Positions 8,147 through 16,505 of a DNA stretch of 64,000 bases are shown here, one piece after another (the stretch's first letter is position 1; every line of letters starts with the position of its first letter). A program made the translations under genes and the position numbers. Origin of the DNA: Pseudoxanthomonas daejeonensis (GTDB lineage: Bacteria; Pseudomonadota; Gammaproteobacteria; Xanthomonadales; Xanthomonadaceae); contig NZ_PDWN01000003.1 of NCBI RefSeq assembly GCF_010093205.1, forward strand, positions 62,001 to 126,000, given 5' to 3'. The notes under the pieces were generated by a model. That model was given only the letters and a program-made list of their open reading frames with translations. It did no database searches and was not told where the DNA came from.

Positions 8147-8821
8147 ATGCTCTCGCGACTGCCTCCCGTCACCCAGGCCCTGCTGATCGCCAATGGCGCG
8201 CTGTTCCTGCTGCAGCAGGTGCTGGGCGACAGCACCTTCGCCGCCTTCATGCTCTGGCCACCGAGCGAAATGGGCTTCGATCCGTTCTCGCCGGGCCAGA
8301 ATTTCCAACCCTGGCAGCTGCTGACCTACGGGTTCCTGCACGGCGGTTTCGGCCACCTGCTGTTCAACATGCTCGCGCTGTACATGTTCGGCGCGCCGCT
8401 GGAGGCGACCTGGGGGCCGCGTCGCTTCCTTGCCTACTACCTGATCTGCGTGGCCGGCGCCGGCCTGTGCCAGCTGGCGGTGGGCTGGTGGTCGGTCAGC
8501 CAGGGCGGTGGTGCGTATCCGACGCTGGGTGCGTCCGGTGGCGTGTTCGGCCTGCTGCTGGCCTACGGCATGCTGTTCCCCAACCAGCAGGTGATGCTGC
8601 TGTTCCCGCCGATCCCGATGAAGGCGCGCACCTTCGTGGTCGTGTTCGGCGCGCTTTCGCTGGTACTGGGCTTCACCGGCTGGCAGCCGGGAGTGGCCCA
8701 TTTCGCCCACCTGGGCGGCATGCTGTTCGGCTGGCTGGTGATCCGCTACTGGCGTGGCCAGCCGCCGTTCCGCCGGCGCCGCCCGCCGGGAGGGCCGTCG
8801 CATCTGCGCCGGGTGAAGTAG
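8147..8821 (+). CDS. Rhomboid-family intramembrane serine protease
   Basis: A 224-residue membrane protein of the rhomboid family, which cleaves transmembrane substrates within the bilayer. About six hydrophobic segments are visible. The catalytic serine lies in GASGGVFG (Ser130) and the catalytic histidine is in the last helix, AHLGGMLFG (His188). The L1-loop region carries the family HGGFGHLLFNM segment. The C-terminus is a short basic tail. A TATGAT -10-like box lies at 8112-8117. The gene ends before a strong bidirectional terminator. Substrate unknown. Confidence 0.92.
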   Translation: MLSRLPPVTQALLIANGALFLLQQVLGDSTFAAFMLWPPSEMGFDPFSPGQNFQPWQLLTYGFLHGGFGHLLFNMLALYMFGAPLEATWGPRRFLAYYLICVAGAGLCQLAVGWWSVSQGGGAYPTLGASGGVFGLLLAYGMLFPNQQVMLLFPPIPMKARTFVVVFGALSLVLGFTGWQPGVAHFAHLGGMLFGWLVIRYWRGQPPFRRRRPPGGPSHLRRVK

Positions 8822-8926
8822 GGCGGCATCGCCTCGGCGGGTGCGGCTGTGCGCCGCGTCGCGCCCTTTGTTTCGCCGAGCGGTGCAAGCGGGCCGGACC
8901 GGCTGCCGTGAACCGGTCGGGCAAAG

Positions 8927-8954
8927 AAAAAGGCGCGGGAATCCGCGCCTTTTT
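8927..8954. terminator. Bidirectional intrinsic terminator between rhomboid and M13 genes
   Basis: A perfect 12-bp stem (AAAAAGGCGCGG with its complement) around a GAAT loop, ending in T runs on both strands. It sits between the convergent rhomboid gene and the first M13 gene, so it can end both transcripts. Confidence 0.88.
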
Positions 8955-8983
8955 CCGTTCCGTTGCCGGAAGCCTGCGTCGAC

Positions 8984-10990
8984 TCAGCGCCAGATCCGGA
9001 CCTGTTCGGCCTCGGTGCGCTGCATCGGCTGGCCGGCCTTGCAGCTGTAGGCGGCGCCGAACGCCGGCAGGTTGGACAGCGGTACGTTGCTGCGCAGCTC
9101 GCCCGGCGCGTGGATCTCCGCCGCAAGGCGTTCAGCGGCGACGTTCTCCGAAACCTGCTGGCCCCACAGCCTGGACCAGGCGCCGAAAAAGGCCTGCTGG
9201 TCGGCGGGCTTGGCGCCGGGCTGGGCCTTGGCGTAGGCATCCCCGGCCAGCTCCAGGCCGGCCTGGTCGGACAGCGCCACGTCGCGCACCAGCGCACCGT
9301 TGACCTTGCCGCCCTTCACCCCGGGATAGGCGTGCGCCGAATACTGCGCGGCGACGCGGTCCCCCAGCGTGGTCCACGCGTTGGTGTCGGCCGGCGTCCA
9401 CCAGTTGCCGAGCTCGCCCTTGGCATTGACCTGCGCGCCCTTGGCATCGATCGCGCGGCTGAGTTGCGTGCCGACCAGCGCACCGTAGCCGCCGTAGGCC
9501 ACGGCGGTGTTGTCGACGTCGAACACCGGCGGCTGCAACACAGCGGCGGTGACGATCAGGCGGTTCTGGGCGATGTCGTAGACCAGCGCCGGCTGCTGCG
9601 GCAGCACGTCCCAGCGGCGGTCGGCGTTGCCCTTGCCGATCCGCTTCATCTCCTCGCGGTGGCGCCAGGTCGAGGCGATCAGCATGTTGCCGCCGAAGCT
9701 GCCGCGGCCCATCGGCTGCACCGTGTAGTCCAGGTTGCGACGCGGCGTGCCCACCTCGAGGGTGATCGCCTTGACCTTGTCGCGCGCCTCGGCCTTGGCC
9801 GCTTCACTGAGCCAGGTGTTGCGCTCGACGGCGGCCAGCAGGGCTTCGCGCACCTCGTCGGCGATCACCGCCGCGCGGCGGCGCTCTTCGGAGGTGAGGT
9901 AGCGGTTGGCGTACTCGTGACCGACCATCGGGCCGGCGGCGGTGTTGATCGCGTCCAGCACCTGCTGCCAGCGCGGTGCCGGCGCGGCGTGGCCGGCCAG
10001 CACCTGGCCGCGGAAGCCGAAGCTGGCATCGCGGAAGCTCCTGGACAGGTACGGCGCCATCGCGTCGCCCACGCGCCAGCGCAGGTAGGCCTTCCACTGC
10101 TCCGGCTTGACCCGGCCGACCATCGCGTCGAGCTCGGCGAACAGCTGCGGGTTGGCCAGCGAGACCAGGTCGTCCTTCACGCCTTGCGCTTCCAGGAACT
10201 GGCCCAGCTGCAGGTTGCGGTAGCGCTTGGTCGCGTCGGCGACCGACACCGGCGCGTAGTTGCCGAAGGGGTTGCTGAGGTCGGCCAACGACTTGGACTT
10301 GCGCGCGATCGCGGTCTCGATGTCGATCACCGCCTTGGCGTCGGCGTCCAGGCGCTCCTTCGGCGTGCCGGTCAGGGCCAGGATCTGCTTGACGTAGTCG
10401 CGGTAGCGGCCGAGCACGGCCTGGGTGTCGGCGTCATTGCGGGTGTAGAAGGCCGGGTCCGGCAGGCCCATGCCGCCCTGCATGAAGTAGCCGATGTGGC
10501 GGTCGAGCGCCTTCAGGTCCACGTCCGGGGCGAAGTTGAAGACCACCGGGATGCCGACCTGGTGCAGGGCGGCGATCGATGCCGGCACGTCCTTGGCCTT
10601 CTTGATCGCGTCGATGCGCGACAGCAGCGGCGCGATCGGGCGCGAGCCATCGGCCTCGACCGCGGCTTCGTCCAGGCCGCTGGCCCAGAAATCGCCGAGG
10701 CGGCTCTGCACTTCGCCCTGCGGCGATTTCATCGCCGCGTCGAGCAGCTGGCGCTGCTGCTGCAGGGCCAGGTCGGAGAGCTGGCCCAGTGCGCTGACGG
10801 CGCCGGCATCGGCGGGCAACGGGTTGGCCTTGAGCCAGCCGGCGTTGGCCTGGGAATAGAAGTCGGTGCACTGCTGGCTGACCGCGGGGGCCTTGGACTT
10901 CTTGCGCTGGGCGTCGGCATCGGCGGTGGAAACCAGGGCGACCAGACCGAGGCCAAGGGCGAGGACGAGCGGACGGGGCGTGGGCATCAT
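8984..10990 (-). CDS. M13-family protein with lost zinc site (pseudopeptidase)
   Basis: A 668-residue secreted protein of the M13 (neprilysin/PepO) family with an N-terminal signal peptide (cleavage near ADA, about residue 27). It aligns along its length with the intact M13 gene next door, but the zinc-binding HExxH is replaced by TQLSR at 508-512. The GENIAD glutamate motif reads VRDVALSD, and the substrate-binding NAYY segment reads ALVY. The C-terminal His/Arg pair (IHAPGELR) and the NLPAFGAAY segment remain. It therefore should not be a zinc peptidase. It could bind peptides, partner the active paralogue or act as a chaperone. There is no frameshift and length is normal, which argues against simple decay. 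Two adjacent ATGs occur at 10990 and 10987; the first is used. Confidence 0.88.
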   Translation of the reverse strand: MMPTPRPLVLALGLGLVALVSTADADAQRKKSKAPAVSQQCTDFYSQANAGWLKANPLPADAGAVSALGQLSDLALQQQRQLLDAAMKSPQGEVQSRLGDFWASGLDEAAVEADGSRPIAPLLSRIDAIKKAKDVPASIAALHQVGIPVVFNFAPDVDLKALDRHIGYFMQGGMGLPDPAFYTRNDADTQAVLGRYRDYVKQILALTGTPKERLDADAKAVIDIETAIARKSKSLADLSNPFGNYAPVSVADATKRYRNLQLGQFLEAQGVKDDLVSLANPQLFAELDAMVGRVKPEQWKAYLRWRVGDAMAPYLSRSFRDASFGFRGQVLAGHAAPAPRWQQVLDAINTAAGPMVGHEYANRYLTSEERRRAAVIADEVREALLAAVERNTWLSEAAKAEARDKVKAITLEVGTPRRNLDYTVQPMGRGSFGGNMLIASTWRHREEMKRIGKGNADRRWDVLPQQPALVYDIAQNRLIVTAAVLQPPVFDVDNTAVAYGGYGALVGTQLSRAIDAKGAQVNAKGELGNWWTPADTNAWTTLGDRVAAQYSAHAYPGVKGGKVNGALVRDVALSDQAGLELAGDAYAKAQPGAKPADQQAFFGAWSRLWGQQVSENVAAERLAAEIHAPGELRSNVPLSNLPAFGAAYSCKAGQPMQRTEAEQVRIWR

Positions 10991-11153
10991 CGGGACGGCG
11001 GCCTCGGGGGATTGGGTAGGCCGGAGTGTAGCAAGGCGGCCGGCGGCTCCCTCCACGGCGAACGGGACGGCATGCGCGAAACGTGACTGGCCAAGCGGTT
11101 CCCTGCCGGCCGGCATCGACCCTGGGGTGCCAGCGTCCGCCGGCGGAAAGAAC

Positions 11154-11176
11154 GAGGCCCGGACATGCCGGGCCTC
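11154..11176 (-). terminator. Hairpin terminator after the active M13 gene
   Basis: A 9-bp perfect stem (GAGGCCCGG and complement, 5-base loop) lies about 26 bp past the stop of the upstream minus-strand gene. A T-rich GTTCTTTCC follows it in the direction of that transcript. It may separate transcription of the two M13 genes. Confidence 0.65.
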
Positions 11177-11202
11177 GAGGGTGTTGCATCGCGTCGGGAC
11201 GC

Positions 11203-13293
11203 TTACCAGATGACGACCTTGGCGTCGCCTTCGCGGACCATCGGCTTGCCCGGCTCGCACTTGAACGCGGCGGCGAAGGCCGGCAGGTTCGAGGGTGCGC
11301 CGACCGCGCGGAACTGCGCCAGGGCGTGCTCGTCGGTGGCGATGCGGGTCTTCAGCTCTTCCGGGGTGAAGTTGCGGCGCCACACCGTGGCCCAGTTCAG
11401 GAAGAAGCGCTGGTCGCGGGTCAGGCCGTCGGTCATCGGGTCCGGCTGGCCGTCGGTGGCCTTCTTCATCGCGTCGTAGGCCGTGGCCAGCCCGCCCAGG
11501 TCGGCGATGTTCTCGCCCAGGGTGTGGCGGCCGTTGAGCTTCTGGCCGTCGGCGGTGGTGTAGCCGTCGAACTGGGCGATCAGCTTGTCGGTGCGGCCGG
11601 AGAAGCCCTTGGCGTCGGCATCGGTCCACCAGTTCTCGAACTTGCCGGTCGGCCCGAAGCGGCTGCCCTGGTCGTCGTAGCCGTGGGTCATCTCATGGCC
11701 GATCACCGCGCCGATACCGCCGTAATTGACCTCGTCGGATGCGGCCGGATCGAAGAACGGCGGCTGCAGGATCGCGGCCGGGAACACGATCTCGTTCTGC
11801 AGCGGGTTGTAGTACGCGTTGACCTGCTGCGGCGGCATGCCCCATTCGGTCTTGTCCACCGGCTGGCCGATCTTGGACAGGTTCCAGCGGTAGTTGAATT
11901 CCTGCGCCGCCAGCACGTTGCCGATGTAGCTGTCGCGGGCGGTGTCCAGGCCGCTCCATTCGCGCCACTTGTCCGGGTAGCCGATCTTGGTGGTGAACGC
12001 GGCCTGCTTGGTCAGCGCCTTGGCCTTGGTATCGGCGCTCATCCACTCCAGGTTCTCGATGCGCGACTTCAGCGCGGTGCCCAGGTTGGCCACCAGCGCT
12101 TCCATCTTCGCCTTCGAGTCGGCCGGGAACGCGACCTGCACGTACATCTGGCCCAGCGCTTCGCCGGCCTGCTGGTTGATCGCACCCAGCACGCGCTTCC
12201 AGCGCGGCTTCATTTCCTTCTGGCCGCGCAGGGTCTTGGAATAGAAGTTGAAGCTTTCCTGGGCGAAGGCGTCGCTCAGGTAGGGCGCGGCGCCGTCGAC
12301 GGTGTGGAAGCGCAGGTAGGAGCGCCACACCGATGCATCGGTGTCGCCCAGGGCCTTGCTCACTTCCTGGTGGAACGCCGGGATGGCCAGCGAGAACTTC
12401 TCCGGCGCGGCCACGCCCTGCGATTCGAAGAACTTCGTCCACGGGAAGTTCGGCGCCAGCGCGTCGGCGTCGGCCAGGGTGACCGGGTGGTAGTACAGCG
12501 AAACGTCGCGCGACATCTCTTCGTTGGACTTGGAGACCTTGGCCAGGCGCGTCTCGAACGCCATCACGTCGGCCGCCTGCTTCTGCGCGTCCGCCGCGGC
12601 GACGCCGGACAGCTCGAGCACCTTGGCGATGTGCTTGACGTAGGCGTCGCGGATGTCCTTCTTGTCGGCGTCGAAGTAGTACTTGCTGTCGGGCAGGCCC
12701 AGGCCGCCCTGCATCGCGTAGGCGATGTTCAGGCCCGGCTTGTCGAAGTCGGCTTCGGCGCCGAAGCCGAACAGGAAGTTCTCGCCCTTCGCCGCGCTGG
12801 TGCGCAGGTATTCGGCCACGGCTGCACCGTCGGCCAGCGCGTCGATCGCGGCCAGGTGGCCGGCCAGCGGCTGGATGCCCTGGGCGTTGATCTTGGCCTC
12901 GTCCATGCCGGTGGCCCAGAGGTCGCCGACGATCTTCTTCACGCCGGTGGCGCCGGCATCGGCGGCAGCCTGTTCGACCAGCTGGTGCTGCACCGCGTTG
13001 GAGCGCTCGTCGAGCATCTCGAACGCGCCCCAGCTGGTGCGGTCGCTGGGGATCGGATTGGCGGCCAGCCACTTGTCGTTGGCGAAGCCGGCCAGGTCGA
13101 CGCAGGCGTCCTTGGTCGTATCCAGGTCGGCCAGGGCGAAGCGGTTGACCGCCGGCAGGTTGCTTTCGTCCAGCTTGAATTCCGGGGCGGCCGGAGCCTG
13201 GGCGGTCGCGGCGTCTTCCTTCTTGGAGCAGGCAGCCAGCGCCACGGCAATGGCCAGCGGCAGCAGCAGGGTCTGTGACTTGCGGGTATTCAC
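11203..13293 (-). CDS. pepO: M13-family zinc metallopeptidase lipoprotein
   Basis: A 696-residue M13 (neprilysin/PepO) endopeptidase. The N-terminus is a lipoprotein signal (LAAC lipobox at about residues 18-21), so it is anchored in the outer or inner membrane facing the periplasm. The catalytic HEMTH is at 533-537 and the third zinc ligand is Glu594 in GENIAD. NAYY is present as the substrate-binding segment, and TDEHALAQFR supplies the transition-state His and Arg. The gene starts with GTG at 13293, with GGAG about 10 bases upstream. Downstream lies a catalytically degenerate paralogue on the same strand, about 210 bp away. The gene name is by family only. Confidence 0.92.
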   Translation of the reverse strand: MNTRKSQTLLLPLAIAVALAACSKKEDAATAQAPAAPEFKLDESNLPAVNRFALADLDTTKDACVDLAGFANDKWLAANPIPSDRTSWGAFEMLDERSNAVQHQLVEQAAADAGATGVKKIVGDLWATGMDEAKINAQGIQPLAGHLAAIDALADGAAVAEYLRTSAAKGENFLFGFGAEADFDKPGLNIAYAMQGGLGLPDSKYYFDADKKDIRDAYVKHIAKVLELSGVAAADAQKQAADVMAFETRLAKVSKSNEEMSRDVSLYYHPVTLADADALAPNFPWTKFFESQGVAAPEKFSLAIPAFHQEVSKALGDTDASVWRSYLRFHTVDGAAPYLSDAFAQESFNFYSKTLRGQKEMKPRWKRVLGAINQQAGEALGQMYVQVAFPADSKAKMEALVANLGTALKSRIENLEWMSADTKAKALTKQAAFTTKIGYPDKWREWSGLDTARDSYIGNVLAAQEFNYRWNLSKIGQPVDKTEWGMPPQQVNAYYNPLQNEIVFPAAILQPPFFDPAASDEVNYGGIGAVIGHEMTHGYDDQGSRFGPTGKFENWWTDADAKGFSGRTDKLIAQFDGYTTADGQKLNGRHTLGENIADLGGLATAYDAMKKATDGQPDPMTDGLTRDQRFFLNWATVWRRNFTPEELKTRIATDEHALAQFRAVGAPSNLPAFAAAFKCEPGKPMVREGDAKVVIW

Positions 13294-13438
13294 GTTGCGC
13301 GTTCTCCGACCCGGTGACGGGCGTGGTGGATGGCCCCGGACGGGGCAGTGGGCCGACTCTACGCCTGCGCCCTGAATGGGAGGACTGCCGGAGGTCATGC
13401 CGGGCACAATGGAACCGGAACTTTCCGGGAGGCGGGCC

Positions 13439-14824
13439 ATGCAGGTCGAATTCCACGGCGCGGCCGGCGAGGTGACCGGCTCGATGCACCTGGTCCTCGC
13501 GGCCGGTCGCAGGGTGCTGCTGGATTGCGGGATGCTGCAGGGAAGACGCGAGCTGGAGGCGCAGAACGCCGCGCCATTCCCGTTCGAGCCGGCCTCGCTG
13601 GACGCCCTGGTCCTGAGCCACGCCCATATCGACCACATCGGCCGGGTGCCGCTGCTGGTGGCGCGGGGCTTCCGGGGGCCTATCTGGCTGCAGCAGGCCA
13701 CCGCCGAGCTGTTGCCGGTGATGCTCGAGGACGCCGCCTCGCTGGCCGAATCCGACGCCGCGCGCGCCAACCGCCACCTCGACCCCGGGCAGCCGCCGCA
13801 GCAACCGCTGTTCACCCGCCAGGACGTCGCCTCCGTGCTGCCGTTGCTGCGGCCCCTGGACTACGACGCCCGCGCGACGATCCTGCCCGGCATCGAGCTG
13901 ACCCTGCGCGACGCCGGGCATATCCTCGGTTCGAGCATCGTCGAGCTGTGGGCCACCGAGGAGGGCGCGAGCCGCAAGCTGGTGTTCTCGGGTGACCTGG
14001 GGCCGCGGGGCACGCCGATCCTGCGCGACCCCGCGGTGATCGAGGAGGCCGACCTGGTGGTGATGGAATCCACCTATGGCGACCGCAACCATCGCGATCG
14101 CCAGGCTACCGTCGACGAACTGGGCGAGGTGTTCGAACACGCCTGGCGCGAGCGTGGCAACGTGCTGATCCCGGCCTTCGCGGTCGGCCGCAGCCAGGAA
14201 CTGCTGTACTGGTTCGCGCGCCACTGGGACGCGTGGAACCTGGCGCGCTGGCGGATCTTCCTGGACAGCCCGATGGCGGGGCGGGTGGTGCAGGTCTACG
14301 ACCACCACCACGCGCTGTTCGACGAGCAGGCACAGGCGGTGTGGCGGCAGCGTCCTTCGCCGTTCCGCCTGCCGAACCTGCACATCACCGCCAGCACCGA
14401 GGAATCGATGGCGATCAATTCGATCCGCAGCGGCGCGATCGTGATCGCCGGGTCAGGCATGGCCAACGGCGGACGCATCCTGCATCACCTGCGGCACCGG
14501 CTGGGCCGGCGCGAGACCCATGTCGTGTTCGTCGGCTACCAGGCCGAGGGCACGCTGGGCCGGCGCCTGGTCGAACGCGCGCCGTGGGTGCGCATCCACG
14601 GCCAGGACCATCGGGTCAACGCGCAGATCCATACCGTCGGTGGCCTGTCGGCGCATGCCGACCAGCAGGGCCTGATCGAGTGGTACGGGCATTTCCGTGG
14701 CGCGCCGCCGCTGGTGCTGGTCCATGGCGAGGACCGTGCGCGCGAGGCGCTGGCCGGCGAAATCGGCGCGCGCCTTGGCGCGCAGGTGTCACTGGCGCGG
14801 CCCGGAATGCGTCGCACCGTGTGA
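13439..14824 (+). CDS. Beta-CASP metallo-beta-lactamase-fold RNA-processing-like hydrolase
   Basis: A 461-residue protein of the metallo-beta-lactamase fold with a beta-CASP domain, the CPSF73/RNase J-like group often annotated 'MBL fold metallo-hydrolase RNA specificity domain'. The zinc motif HAHIDH is at 61-66. The beta-CASP insert covers about 200-380, and the C-terminal motifs include VGGLSAHAD and VHGE. The ATG at 13439 is preferred over an upstream ATG at 13376 because GGAGGCGGGCC sits directly before it and the fold starts at MQVEFHGAAGEVTGS. It is probably a cytoplasmic nuclease, but the RNA substrate is unknown. Its 3' end overlaps the convergent CHASE2 gene by 36 bp. Confidence 0.88.
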   Translation: MQVEFHGAAGEVTGSMHLVLAAGRRVLLDCGMLQGRRELEAQNAAPFPFEPASLDALVLSHAHIDHIGRVPLLVARGFRGPIWLQQATAELLPVMLEDAASLAESDAARANRHLDPGQPPQQPLFTRQDVASVLPLLRPLDYDARATILPGIELTLRDAGHILGSSIVELWATEEGASRKLVFSGDLGPRGTPILRDPAVIEEADLVVMESTYGDRNHRDRQATVDELGEVFEHAWRERGNVLIPAFAVGRSQELLYWFARHWDAWNLARWRIFLDSPMAGRVVQVYDHHHALFDEQAQAVWRQRPSPFRLPNLHITASTEESMAINSIRSGAIVIAGSGMANGGRILHHLRHRLGRRETHVVFVGYQAEGTLGRRLVERAPWVRIHGQDHRVNAQIHTVGGLSAHADQQGLIEWYGHFRGAPPLVLVHGEDRAREALAGEIGARLGAQVSLARPGMRRTV

Positions 14825-16357
14825 GGGTGCGCCTGGCGCCGCTTGCTGGGCGGCGCTCCAGGACGCCGGTTGCGCGACCGTGGCGCCGGGATCGATCCAT
14901 CCGGGGCAGTCGCAGGCGCTGGCGTCGCAGGCGTGCACGCGCCCCTGGATCGACAGGGGGGGCTGCCGGCTGGCGGCCTGCTGGCGCAGGTCTTCCAGGA
15001 TGCTTTCTGCCGCGGTCGCCGGTGTTCCGGGCAGCAGCAGGGCGAAGCGGCCCTCCCCCAGGTAGGCGGCGACGTCGCCGGGCCGGCGAGCACGCGCGCC
15101 GAGCAACTGGGCGAACCGGCAGGCATCGGCTTCGCCGGCGTCGCGAGTGGGAGTCGTGCCGGCTTCCACCAGCAGCAGTGCGTGCGGCCTGGCGGCGTTG
15201 CGCGCGGCCTGCAGCGCCGCGTCCAGTTGCCGGCGCTTGGCCAGTCCCGGTATCGGCTGGCGCGCCCGCGCCCGCTGGCGGAGCACGGTCGTGGTCCATG
15301 CCAGGAGTGCGAAGGTGAACACGGCGAGCGTCCCGCCCGGTGCGAACCACCATTGGCGAGTCAGCAGCCAGCCGCACAGCGCGATGGTCGCGGCCACGCC
15401 GCCCAGCAGGGCGATCGGCATCCGCCAGTCGCGCCCACCGCCGGCCATGCCGACCAGCACGGTACCCCCGGCGAGCAGGAGCGACAGCAGCGCCTGCGCG
15501 ATCCCGGGCAGGGGACGCGGCGTCTCGCCTTGCAGCAGCGCGGCAAGGGCTTGGGCTTGGTACTCGATCGGATACAGCGATGGGCTTCCGTACGGTCCCG
15601 GCACGGGCGACTGCAGCGCTGGATCCACCAGCCCGACCAGTACCCAGCGTCCCTGCAGGCGCTTCGCGTCGATCTGTCCCGCGAGGGCGTCGGCCGCGCG
15701 CAGCGTCGTGGGGGCCGCGTCGACCGGGCCGATGCGCCAGCGCTCCGGCGGCTTCCGGCCGCCGCGACCGTCCAGGCTTCCCGCCTGCACCAGCGCCAGG
15801 GGCAGCGATGTCCAGCGGATTCCATCGGTAGCCAGCACCTGGGACGGGTGCTGGCGGAGCCTGCCGTCGCGGTCAGGCTGCAGCAGCACGTGACCCAGGC
15901 GGGCCGCGTCGGCGAACTCGACCGGCGGCAGCAGCGCCCGCGGTGGCCCTTCCGCCTGTGGCACCAGGGCAACGCCGAGGACGACGCGGTGGTCGAACAA
16001 CGTCCGCGCCAGGCGCGCATCCCCCTCGGAACCGCTGGAATCGCCGGCCTGGATCGGCAGGTCCAGGGCGACGCCGCGCACACCGTTCCCGTGCAGCCGA
16101 TCGAGCAGGTCCGCCAGCCGACCGTTCGGCCAGGGCCACGGGTTGGCGCGGTCGATGCCCAGGACGACGGTCGACGTTGCGGGCAGCGGCGGGTGCAGCG
16201 AGGCCAGGCCGCGATGCACCACATCGTCCAGCGCCGCGCTCAGGCCGGTCGCGCCGAGCGCTGCCGCCAGCACGCCGGCACCCAGTGCGCCGACCCCTGC
16301 CACGCGTGCGCCGCTGCGCCTTCCCGTTTCGCCCACGAGGGTGCCGGTGGCGTTCAT
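14789..16357 (-). CDS. CHASE2 membrane sensor with degenerate GGDEF-like domain
   Basis: A 522-residue membrane protein. After an N-terminal membrane helix it carries an extracytoplasmic CHASE2 sensor domain at about 40-300 (family segment GIDRANPWPWPNGRLADLL). Three membrane helices follow at about 310-390, then a cytoplasmic region at about 395-500 that resembles a GGDEF domain. The GGDEF signature position reads GEGRF (434-438), so cyclase activity is unlikely. The C-terminus has a cluster of cysteines (CDASACDC). The start is uncertain between ATGs at 16357 and 16369; 16357 has GGGG at a usable distance. It is divergent from an oxidoreductase gene 148 bp away. It may be a sensor lacking enzymatic output. 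Confidence 0.75.
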   Translation of the reverse strand: MNATGTLVGETGRRSGARVAGVGALGAGVLAAALGATGLSAALDDVVHRGLASLHPPLPATSTVVLGIDRANPWPWPNGRLADLLDRLHGNGVRGVALDLPIQAGDSSGSEGDARLARTLFDHRVVLGVALVPQAEGPPRALLPPVEFADAARLGHVLLQPDRDGRLRQHPSQVLATDGIRWTSLPLALVQAGSLDGRGGRKPPERWRIGPVDAAPTTLRAADALAGQIDAKRLQGRWVLVGLVDPALQSPVPGPYGSPSLYPIEYQAQALAALLQGETPRPLPGIAQALLSLLLAGGTVLVGMAGGGRDWRMPIALLGGVAATIALCGWLLTRQWWFAPGGTLAVFTFALLAWTTTVLRQRARARQPIPGLAKRRQLDAALQAARNAARPHALLLVEAGTTPTRDAGEADACRFAQLLGARARRPGDVAAYLGEGRFALLLPGTPATAAESILEDLRQQAASRQPPLSIQGRVHACDASACDCPGWIDPGATVAQPASWSAAQQAAPGAPSHGATHSGPRQ

Positions 16358-16505
16358 CGCGCGGTGCATCCCCGGGATGCCGCTTGCACGCGCAAGCCAT
16401 CCGCCGCTGGATCGGATGCCTGGAGTTCTCGCGTTTCGGCCATGCCCATCCCCGGTCACCGGCCCCCTGCGCGGGCAGTATAGGCGCAGTGGTATACCTG
16501 TGCAG

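Noticed and set aside
8984-10990. Pseudogene call for the zinc-less M13 gene
   Set aside because: No frameshift, stop or truncation is present and the C-terminal catalytic-side residues are kept, so an intact non-catalytic protein is more likely.
8963-11086. A 707-codon plus-strand frame opposite the first M13 gene
   Set aside because: Shadow frame without domain, and the minus-strand frame aligns with the M13 neighbour over its whole length.
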